Source: an uncultured Chromatiales bacterium
GTDB taxonomy: Bacteria > Pseudomonadota > Gammaproteobacteria > Steroidobacterales > GCA-2729495
Assembly: GCA_913058165.1 (NCBI GenBank)
Contig: CAJXQV010000103.1
Location: forward strand, 1 to 5,252
Reading direction: 5' to 3'
DNA: 5,252 nucleotides
A model generated the notes under the pieces. It ran no database searches. It was given only the letters and a program-made list of their open reading frames with translations, and had not been told where the DNA came from. The stretch's first letter is position 1. Every line of letters starts with the position of its first letter. The position numbers were made by a program, and so were the translations under genes. Below are positions 1-5,252 of this stretch, one piece after another.

Positions 1-48
1 TCTACACAGAGTAGATCGTCGGCAGCGTCAGATGTGTATAAGAGACAG
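1..48 (+). other. Unclipped Nextera i5-side sequencing adapter (artificial)
   Basis: This is not genomic DNA. Bases 1-7 (TCTACAC) match the end of the Illumina P5 oligo. Bases 8-15 (AGAGTAGA) match the Nextera i5 index known as N504/S504. Bases 16-29 (TCGTCGGCAGCGTC) are the Read 1 adapter, and 30-48 (AGATGTGTATAAGAGACAG) are the 19-bp Tn5 mosaic end. The elements appear in exact oligo order with no mismatch. Natural sequence begins at 49. The mosaic end here is the inverted copy of the one at 5206-5224, but this reflects library construction and not a resident transposon. Confidence 0.98.
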
Positions 49-145
49 GATTGCAGCTCAGTCTCTCTCTAGTGGCAGCTAATCGGTAGCTGTTAGCGTT
101 ACGGATTTTTGTGTCCGTAACAGAATTTACGAAAAAGGCACGCAC
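49..145 (+). other. Leader/intergenic region upstream of aroC
   Basis: These 97 bases lie between the adapter and the aroC start. All three forward frames hit a stop early (TAG at 70, TAA at 80, TAG at 87), so at most a few C-terminal codons of an upstream gene could be present. In many gammaproteobacteria that gene is prmB, but the short tail cannot be assigned. The region holds the stem-loop at 98-121 and a modest Shine-Dalgarno-like AAAGG at 134-138, seven bases before the aroC ATG. I see no convincing sigma-70 promoter. Confidence 0.6.
98..121 (+). other. Perfect 8-bp stem-loop in the aroC leader
   Basis: GTTACGGA (98-105) is perfectly complementary to TCCGTAAC (114-121), with an 8-base loop TTTTTGTG. 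The hairpin ends 24 bases before the aroC start codon. No T-run follows the stem on either strand, because the T-run is inside the loop, so it does not look like a standard intrinsic terminator. A competing pairing exists between CTGTTA (90-95) and TAACAG (118-123). It could be a leader RNA structure, a protein-binding inverted repeat, or chance. The structure is seen in the sequence; any role is inference. Confidence 0.4.
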
Positions 146-1249
146 ATGGCGGGTAATTCAATAGGACAGTTGTTCAAAGTCACTACTTTCGGTGAGAGCC
201 ATGGCCCTTCTCTGGGTGCCATTATTGATGGTTGTCCTCCGGGAATAGAGTTATCGCCTGAAGATATTCAGCCGGATGTTGAGCGTCGCAAGACGGGCAA
301 ATCGCGACACACCAGCCAGCGGCGTGAGCCTGATACCGTCAATATTTTGTCCGGAGTTTTTGAAGGTGTGACCACCGGCATGCCGATTGGCATCGTGATT
401 GAGAACACCAATCAGAAGTCGAAGGACTACAGCAAAATTAAAGACCGGTTCAGACCCGGGCATGCTGATTACACCTATCAGATGAAGTACGGCGTCCGTG
501 ACTACCGTGGTGGCGGTCGATCATCTGCCCGTGAAACAGTTATGCGAGTGGCGGCGGGTGCCATTGCCCGTAAGTATTTGCGCGAGAAGTTAGGTATTGA
601 GATTCACGCATGGTTGGCCCAGTTGGGCCCTATTAAACTTGATTGCGTCGATATCAGTACTGTCGATGATAATCCGTTTTTCTGTGCGGATCCGTCGCGA
701 GTTGCCGAGCTTGAAACGTATATGGATGCATTGCGTAAAGAGGGTGATTCGGTTGGCGCACGTGTGAATGTTATTGCTACCCATGTGCCTGTCGGTCTGG
801 GTGAGCCTGTATTTGACAAGCTTGATGCCGACATTGCGCATGCAATGATGGGTATTCAGGCAGTGAAGGGCGTGGAAATTGGTGATGGTTTTGCGGTGAT
901 TGAACAAAAAGGTACGGAGCATCGCGATGAAATGTTTCCGGCGCCTGACGGTTTCGATGGAAATGCTGCTGGCGGCACTCTCGGCGGGATATCTTCCGGT
1001 CAGGATATTTTTGCAAGCATTGCGCTGAAGCCGACATCTAGCATTCGGCTGCCGGGTAAAACGGTCAATGTGCAGGGCGAGTCGGTCGATGTAGTGACAA
1101 CTGGGCGGCATGATCCTTGTGTAGGCTTGCGGGCAGCGCCGATCGCTGAGGCGATGTTGGCCATTGTGTTGCTTGACCATTTCCTCCGTCAGCGTGGGCA
1201 AAATGCTGATGTGAAGCCATCTACGCCGGATATCATGGCGCGAAAGTAA
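146..1249 (+). CDS. aroC: Chorismate synthase
   Basis: This cytoplasmic enzyme performs the last step of the shikimate pathway. It eliminates phosphate from 5-enolpyruvylshikimate-3-phosphate to give chorismate, precursor of aromatic amino acids, folate and quinones, and it needs reduced FMN. At 367 residues it is close to the roughly 360-residue bacterial family length and appears complete. All three family signatures are visible: GESHG (16-20), [19 protein letters not shown] (122-140) and [13 protein letters not shown] (321-333). The two conserved histidines expected for activity are H19 in the first motif and H106 in RPGHAD. The conserved stretches KGVEIGDGF (241-249) and GGISSGQDI (280-288) are also present. 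The ATG start is supported by the canonical N-terminus ([18 protein letters not shown]) and by AAAGG seven bases upstream. The next gene starts 116 bases after the stop. No frameshift or missing key residue is seen. Confidence 0.98.
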   Translation: MAGNSIGQLFKVTTFGESHGPSLGAIIDGCPPGIELSPEDIQPDVERRKTGKSRHTSQRREPDTVNILSGVFEGVTTGMPIGIVIENTNQKSKDYSKIKDRFRPGHADYTYQMKYGVRDYRGGGRSSARETVMRVAAGAIARKYLREKLGIEIHAWLAQLGPIKLDCVDISTVDDNPFFCADPSRVAELETYMDALRKEGDSVGARVNVIATHVPVGLGEPVFDKLDADIAHAMMGIQAVKGVEIGDGFAVIEQKGTEHRDEMFPAPDGFDGNAAGGTLGGISSGQDIFASIALKPTSSIRLPGKTVNVQGESVDVVTTGRHDPCVGLRAAPIAEAMLAIVLLDHFLRQRGQNADVKPSTPDIMARK

Positions 1250-1256
1250 CGCTGCA

Positions 1257-1288
1257 AGCCCTTGTTGGGCTGGTATTTATTAATTAAT
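1257..1288 (+). terminator. Weak candidate terminator after aroC
   Basis: Eight bases after the aroC stop there is a 5-bp hairpin, AGCCC (1257-1261) / GGGCT (1267-1271), with a TTGTT loop. It is followed by AT-rich sequence that includes the 10-bp palindrome ATTAATTAAT (1279-1288). The stem is short and the T content after it is interrupted, so termination would be inefficient at best. On the reverse strand nothing T-rich follows. The remaining bases to 1365 hold only a poor promoter-like pair (CTGACG at 1324-1329, TATACA at 1348-1353). Confidence 0.3.
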
Positions 1289-1365
1289 GCCATATTCTTA
1301 CGCGGCTTCGTTGCAAGAGCAGGCTGACGGGCAGTTTTCTACAGATTTATACAGGTTTTAGAGCA

Positions 1366-2388
1366 ATGAAAGACAAAGTGAATGTGGCGGTAGTGGGCGC
1401 AACCGGAGCGGTTGGCGAAACCATGATCCAAATTCTGGAACAACGGAATTTTCCCGTTGGCAAACTAGTGCCTTTGGCCAGTGAACGTTCATTGGGTAAG
1501 CGAGTTGAATTTCGTGGCAAGCATATTCCGTGTGAGTTGCTCGATGACTACGATTTTTCACTGTGCGATATTGCATTGTTCTCAGCGGGTGGCAGTATCT
1601 CCGAAAAGTTCGCACCGATTGCCGGTGCGGCCGGATGTGTCGTTATCGATAACACCTCGCATTTCCGCACAGATAAAGATATTCCTTTGGTTATTCCTGA
1701 AGTGAATCCGGAGGCAATCAAAAACTATGCGCCGGCTAATATTATTGCGAACCCCAATTGCTCAACTATTCAGATGCTAGTTGCGTTAAAGCCTATTTAT
1801 GATGCGGTGGGTATTACCCGTATTAATGTTGCGACCTATCAAGCGGTTTCGGGAGCAGGGCGTAACTATATTGAAACGCTGGCAACGCAGACCGGGGCGT
1901 TGATGAACGGTCGTGATGGCAGCCCTACAGATGGGTCAAAGCGTATTGCGTTTAACGTGATTCCTCAGATCGACATCTTTATGGAGAACGGTTACACCAG
2001 GGAAGAGATGAAGATGGTCTGGGAAACCCAGAAGATTTTTGCTGACGAGAGCATTCAGGTGAACCCGACCTGTGTTCGTGTGCCGGTGTTTTTTGGGCAC
2101 TCGGAAGCAGTGCATATTGAGACCCGAGATAAAATTTCGGCCGCCGATGCCCGCGCATTACTTGAAAAAGCCCCCGGTGTTAGCGTTATTGATGAGCATG
2201 AGTTAGGTGGCTACCCAACCCCGGCGCAGGAGTCTGCGGGTCAGGATCCCATTTTTGTAGGGCGTATTCGTGAAGATATCTCGCACCCTAAAGGCCTGAG
2301 TTTGTGGGTGGTCGCGGATAATGTGCGTAAGGGTGCAGCCTTAAACAGTGTCCAAATCGCAGAGATTTTGGTCAGAGATTATTTATAG
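1366..2388 (+). CDS. asd: Aspartate-semialdehyde dehydrogenase (Asd/Usg family, catalytic residues intact)
   Basis: It is predicted to catalyse NADPH-dependent reductive dephosphorylation of L-aspartyl-4-phosphate to L-aspartate-4-semialdehyde, the branch point to lysine/diaminopimelate, threonine and methionine. The 340-residue length fits the shorter Asd class. Visible motifs in order are the Rossmann dinucleotide loop GATGAVG (11-17), SAGGSIS (73-79), DNTSHFR (95-101), the active-site NPNCST (129-134, nucleophile C132), TYQAVSGAG (157-165), and the full signature VNPTCVRVPVFFGHS (232-246) carrying R238 and the catalytic base H245. NVRKGAALN (319-327) closes the cofactor site. From family knowledge, the E. 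coli paralogue Usg, found beside truA, lacks the active cysteine; this protein keeps it, so an active enzyme is expected. The start is the only sensible ATG before the Rossmann fold, although the Shine-Dalgarno is poor (CAGG at 1352-1355, or GAG at 1361-1363). Whether a second asd gene exists elsewhere in the genome cannot be seen. Confidence 0.95.
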   Translation: MKDKVNVAVVGATGAVGETMIQILEQRNFPVGKLVPLASERSLGKRVEFRGKHIPCELLDDYDFSLCDIALFSAGGSISEKFAPIAGAAGCVVIDNTSHFRTDKDIPLVIPEVNPEAIKNYAPANIIANPNCSTIQMLVALKPIYDAVGITRINVATYQAVSGAGRNYIETLATQTGALMNGRDGSPTDGSKRIAFNVIPQIDIFMENGYTREEMKMVWETQKIFADESIQVNPTCVRVPVFFGHSEAVHIETRDKISAADARALLEKAPGVSVIDEHELGGYPTPAQESAGQDPIFVGRIREDISHPKGLSLWVVADNVRKGAALNSVQIAEILVRDYL

Positions 2389-2499
2389 GCTATAGTTTAT
2401 ATTGTGATTTCTAGCACTTAGTTCCAGTTTATAGACTAGATGCATGGTAATTCTTCGCTCGATTTAACTTTTTCTCCTGATTTTTCCGGGAACGTCGAT
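2389..2499 (+). other. asd-fimV intergenic region
   Basis: This 111-base, AT-rich gap holds no gene if fimV starts at 2500. AGTTTATA occurs twice as a direct repeat (2394-2401 and 2426-2433, 32 bases apart, about three helical turns). A TATAGA at 2430-2435 could serve as a -10 element, but no good -35 sits at the right distance. A promoter for fimV may lie here, and read-through from asd is equally possible. No strong terminator hairpin follows asd. Confidence 0.45.
2488..2492 (+). promoter_or_regulatory. Ribosome binding site supporting the fimV start at 2500
   Basis: GGGAA lies seven bases before the ATG at 2500, a suitable distance for a Shine-Dalgarno. The alternative upstream ATG at 2440 is preceded by TTATAGACTAG, which has no purine-rich site. 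Together with the signal peptide that begins directly at 2500, this decides the start. Confidence 0.6.
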
Positions 2500-5175
2500 A
2501 TGCTACGCAGTTTGATTGGTTTAGCTCTTATTATTTCTTTGTCATTTTCGACAGCCGCATCCGCCTTATCTGTAGGCGAAATCGAACTGAGTTCTGCACT
2601 GAATCAACCGTTCAACGCGGATGTCGCATTGACTGCGTCTAAGCCTGAAGAGATTGAGACCGTGAAGGTTTCTCTGGCATCTCAGGAGGCCTTTGATAAT
2701 TACGGTCTGGGTCGACCGGAGTTTTTGAGCGATATCCGTTTTAGTGTCCGTCGCACTGGTGCTAGTGATGCGGTGCTTGAGTTGCGTGGTTCACTTCCGG
2801 TACTGGAACCATTCCTTACGCTGCTGGTGAAGTTCAGTTGGTCATCCGGCAATTTGTTGCGCGAATACACAGTGCTTCTGGACCCCCCTGTATTTGATAC
2901 GGTCGTTAATGGCGCTCCGGTGGAAGAAGCCGTGATTTCTGCGCCAATGTCTGCCGCTACGCCGGAAGCAAACTCTCAGGCCGGTATTATGTCTGCCGCC
3001 GCCGCTCCCGTTGTGCCTGCAAGTTCTGCGCCTGCCACGGTAAACCGTCAGCCTCAGTATTCGGGTGAAACCTATGGCCCGATCCGCAATGGACAATCTC
3101 TTTGGGCTATTGCTGATCGCGTTCGTGGTGGTACTGATGCCAGCGTAAATCAGATGATGGTGGCACTGTTTCGTGCAAACCCTGAAGCATTTATGGGCAA
3201 TATCAATCGCCTGAACGCGGGTTCAATTTTGCGTGTCCCCTCTGCTCCGATGGAGGGTCTAAGCCGGAGTGAAGCAACTGCTGAAGTTTTTGCCCAGAAA
3301 GAAGCGTGGCGCAGCGGAGGGACTGTGAGCCCTCCCGCAGAGACTTCGGCGCAGCCTGCGCAGTTGAAGCTGGTCGCACCCTCAGCCAGTAACGCTAACG
3401 GTGACGGTGTTGCAGCACCTGCGGTCGCTGAAGGGTCTGGTTCTCAGAGTGGTGAAATCGCTGCTTTACGCGATGGCCTTGAAGAAGCTCAGCGTTTGCT
3501 GCAGGTTCGAGATGCTGAATTACAGGCCTTGCAGCAGCGATTAGCTGAACTCGAAGGTAGCCTGCTTGCAGAGGGCGGGATTGACGACTCAGCCATGGTT
3601 CAACAACTGCCTATTGATGAGCTTGCCGATGACGGAGAAGTCGTGGCCGATATGGATGCCACAGGATTGGTTGATGAGGCTGACGTAGAGGTGGAAGAAG
3701 TCGTTGAAGAGGTACCTGCCGAAACCACTGTCGTGACATCATCTAAGAGTGGTGGTTCAGTAATCGATACTGTGCTGGGTGTTCTGGGCAATATCTGGTT
3801 ATGGATCGGTTTGGCTGTTGTTGTTGTAGTCAGTCTGGTGTTCTTCCGTAGCAAGAAAGCAGCGCCTGCGATAGGTTCTCTGTTCGATGAGGATGATATG
3901 GCTCCGGCGGCACGTGAGGACCGCGGTGCTCCGGTAGCACAAGCTTTGCCTGAAGGGTTTGAACCATCGTCTTTTAATCCATCAATGGTGGTAGAAGAAA
4001 GCCTGGCCGAAGAGTTTTTGAATGGACCTGTTGATAGGTCTGAGTCAGCCCTCGATGGGGATGCCGAAACGGCTTCTAGCAATAGTTCTTCTGGGCTTGC
4101 TCAGTCCGGCGACCTAAACGACGATAAAACCCCCTTCGAAAACACAGTTGGCAGTGAGACGACTATTAATCTGGATAACTCTGACCCGATTGCTCAAGCA
4201 GATTTTCATCTGGCCTATGGTCTTTATGATCAGGCTGCAGATATTCTTGTAAAAGCACTGGAAGATGAGCCTGAAAACAAGATAGCGAGAGTGAAATTGC
4301 TCGAGGTTTATTTTGTTTGGGAGAACGAACAAGGGTTTATTGGCGAAGCCCGCAAGTTGCATCAGCAGGTTGGTGGTGGAGCCAATTCCGATTGGAATAA
4401 AGTGGTTATTATGGGTAAGCAGATTTGCCCTGAGGATCCTTTATTCGAAGGCCAGAGCGAAGGAGTCGGTGGCTCTCAGATTCTTGATATTGCACTCGAT
4501 TCGACTCCAGCCTCTGATCAGTTAGATATGAACCTGGGCGAAGCCGCTGACGAAGGCTTGGACCTCGATTTTGGCAATGATGGCGACTTTCAATACGAGG
4601 GTGAGACCTTTGATTTCGATGTTGGTGCCAATGATGCACCAACTATGGAAACTCCGACTATCGAAGCTCCGGGCTCCGAGTCACCCACTATGGAGATGCC
4701 GGGTTCTGAATCCCCAACCATGGAAACGCCAACTATTGAAATGCCAACGGCCTCTTCTGATTCGGCATCGATCAGTCTGGATGACCTGGGTATTGATCTG
4801 GGTGATTTAGACGAACTCTTGGGTGACGATGATTTAGACGCTACCCAGAATAATCTTCGTGAAGACCCAGCGGCTGATGAGTCTGATTTTGTCGACCCCA
4901 CCTTGACGATGTTAGCCGGTAAAATCGATATTTCTGTGACCTCGCTTGAAGATTCAGATGATGCCTATGATGCTTCAGCGAATACCGAAACCCTGGCTAT
5001 TGATTCTGTAGAAGACGGTGACGATAGCGATATTGGCACTAAGCTGGATCTGGCCCGTGCTTACATTGAAATGAGTGACCCGGAGGGTGCCCGCAGCATT
5101 CTTAGTGAGGTACTGGAAGAGGGTGATTCATCTGAGCAGGATGAAGCGCGCCGACTATTGGAACAGCTCGATTAG
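2500..5175 (+). CDS. fimV: FimV/HubP-type peptidoglycan-binding polar hub protein
   Basis: This is an inner-membrane protein of the FimV/HubP/TspA family, which organises the cell pole. Relatives support type IV pilus assembly and twitching, PilQ secretin formation, cAMP signalling or chromosome and flagellar placement. Numbering from ATG 2500 (891 residues): signal peptide 1-22 (cleavage likely after ASA), then the FimV N-terminal periplasmic domain (about 23-130, opening LSVGEIELSSALNQPFNADV), an Ala/Pro linker, a LysM domain (about 187-247, NGQSLWAIADRV to AGSILRVP), a coiled coil (about 319-357), an acidic stretch, and one transmembrane helix (432-449) followed by RSKK. The cytoplasmic part has a TPR-like segment (about 563-623), a pentapeptide repeat (713-750), Asp-rich LDDLGIDLGDLDELLG (760-775), and the conserved FimV C-terminal domain (about 843-891, GTKLDLARAYIEMSDPEGARSIL). 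Size is close to P. aeruginosa FimV. An in-frame ATG at 2440 would add 20 residues before the signal peptide and lacks a binding site. truA is the expected next gene but is cut off. Confidence 0.95.
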   Translation: MLRSLIGLALIISLSFSTAASALSVGEIELSSALNQPFNADVALTASKPEEIETVKVSLASQEAFDNYGLGRPEFLSDIRFSVRRTGASDAVLELRGSLPVLEPFLTLLVKFSWSSGNLLREYTVLLDPPVFDTVVNGAPVEEAVISAPMSAATPEANSQAGIMSAAAAPVVPASSAPATVNRQPQYSGETYGPIRNGQSLWAIADRVRGGTDASVNQMMVALFRANPEAFMGNINRLNAGSILRVPSAPMEGLSRSEATAEVFAQKEAWRSGGTVSPPAETSAQPAQLKLVAPSASNANGDGVAAPAVAEGSGSQSGEIAALRDGLEEAQRLLQVRDAELQALQQRLAELEGSLLAEGGIDDSAMVQQLPIDELADDGEVVADMDATGLVDEADVEVEEVVEEVPAETTVVTSSKSGGSVIDTVLGVLGNIWLWIGLAVVVVVSLVFFRSKKAAPAIGSLFDEDDMAPAAREDRGAPVAQALPEGFEPSSFNPSMVVEESLAEEFLNGPVDRSESALDGDAETASSNSSSGLAQSGDLNDDKTPFENTVGSETTINLDNSDPIAQADFHLAYGLYDQAADILVKALEDEPENKIARVKLLEVYFVWENEQGFIGEARKLHQQVGGGANSDWNKVVIMGKQICPEDPLFEGQSEGVGGSQILDIALDSTPASDQLDMNLGEAADEGLDLDFGNDGDFQYEGETFDFDVGANDAPTMETPTIEAPGSESPTMEMPGSESPTMETPTIEMPTASSDSASISLDDLGIDLGDLDELLGDDDLDATQNNLREDPAADESDFVDPTLTMLAGKIDISVTSLEDSDDAYDASANTETLAIDSVEDGDDSDIGTKLDLARAYIEMSDPEGARSILSEVLEEGDSSEQDEARRLLEQLD
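4636..4749 (+). repeat. In-frame 15-bp (pentapeptide) tandem repeat within fimV
   Basis: Seven complete pentapeptide units and a partial eighth lie in the FimV cytoplasmic region between the TPR-like segment and the C-terminal domain. The units read APTME, TPTIE, APGSE, SPTME, MPGSE, SPTME, TPTIE, then MPT. The consensus is x-P-[TG]-[TMIS]-E with Pro at position 2 and Glu at position 5 in every complete unit. The copies are divergent at DNA level, mostly at third codon positions. It is likely a flexible, acidic, Pro-rich linker; low-complexity acidic repeats are common in the cytoplasmic part of FimV/HubP proteins. A specific binding role is not shown by the sequence. Confidence 0.85.
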
Positions 5176-5205
5176 GTATCAATACCGGATCGTTAAAGTT
5201 TGAAT
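5176..5205 (+). other. Short sequence after fimV, contig end
   Basis: These 30 bases between the fimV stop and the adapter hold no start codon with a ribosome binding site and no terminator hairpin. In related gammaproteobacteria truA commonly follows fimV, so the sequence probably breaks just before it. Confidence 0.5.
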
Positions 5206-5252
5206 CTGTCTCTTATACACATCTCCGAGCCCACGAGACAAGAGGCAATCTC
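5206..5252 (+). other. Unclipped Nextera i7-side sequencing adapter (artificial)
   Basis: This is not genomic DNA. Bases 5206-5224 (CTGTCTCTTATACACATCT) are the Tn5 mosaic end in reverse orientation, 5225-5239 (CCGAGCCCACGAGAC) are the Read 2 adapter, 5240-5247 (AAGAGGCA) match the Nextera i7 index known as N711, and 5248-5252 (ATCTC) begin the P7 sequence. The order and orientation are exactly those of a read running through the end of a library fragment. Confidence 0.98.

Noticed and set aside
590..1201. 203-codon open frame on the - strand inside aroC
   Set aside because: It is the antisense shadow of a certain gene. The translation is rich in Arg, His, Cys and Ile with no recognisable domain.
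1324..1353. Promoter-like pair CTGACG - 18 bp - TATACA before asd
   Set aside because: Both boxes match the consensus at only four of six positions, and the transcript would start a few bases before the ATG with no room for a ribosome binding site.
3600..4082. 160-codon open frame on the - strand inside fimV
   Set aside because: The Ser/Thr/Ala-rich low-complexity translation is what results from reading the acidic Asp/Glu/Val codons of fimV in antisense, including its transmembrane helix. No independent start signal is seen.
4636..4749. Tandem repeat considered as a CRISPR array
   Set aside because: Units are 15 bp without spacers, lie in frame inside fimV and encode a regular pentapeptide; no cas genes are present.
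4804..4840. 10-bp direct repeat GATTTAGACG (4804-4813 and 4831-4840)
   Set aside because: It encodes parts of the Asp-rich LGDLDELLGDDDLDA stretch of FimV and is explained by biased composition.
4590..4901. Antisense frame with a SIVG/DSEPG repeat
   Set aside because: The repeat is the reverse reading of the fimV pentapeptide repeat. The synonymous-site divergence supports selection on the + strand protein.
30..5224. Inverted 19-bp repeats at both ends resembling a Tn5-type transposon
   Set aside because: The repeats are the engineered mosaic ends of the Nextera kit, continuous with index and primer sequence. There is no transposase between them, only core genes.

Overview
The window is a short assembled contig of bacterial core-genome DNA. 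Both ends are unremoved Illumina/Nextera library adapter (1-48 and 5206-5252), so only 49-5205 (5157 bases) is natural sequence. All genes lie on the + strand. The content points to a gammaproteobacterium with moderate GC: a bacterial-type chorismate synthase, a full-length aspartate-semialdehyde dehydrogenase, and a FimV/HubP-type polar hub protein, which is typical of Pseudomonadales, Cellvibrionales, Oceanospirillales and relatives. An asd-family gene directly before fimV recalls the Pseudomonas asd/PA3116-fimV-truA neighbourhood. The genus cannot be named from this sequence alone.

Layout: 49-145 is a leader or intergenic stretch with one perfect 8-bp stem-loop. aroC (146-1249) is complete. 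A 116-base gap (1250-1365) holds a weak hairpin followed by AT-rich sequence. The asd-family gene (1366-2388) is complete with its catalytic cysteine. A 111-base gap (2389-2499) leads to fimV, most likely starting at 2500 rather than at the in-frame ATG at 2440, and ending at 5175. The last 30 natural bases (5176-5205) hold no gene; truA is the expected next gene but is cut off.

Functionally the window joins two amino-acid biosynthesis genes, aroC (last step to chorismate) and asd (branch point to Lys/diaminopimelate, Thr and Met), to a cell-pole organiser. I see no sign that the three products act in one pathway; the linkage looks like ordinary conserved gene order. I found no defence system, mobile element, CRISPR array or RNA gene. 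The points most worth a second look are the adapter ends, a pentapeptide repeat in the FimV cytoplasmic region whose copies differ mainly at synonymous sites, and the catalytically intact Asd in the position where a paralogue often sits.
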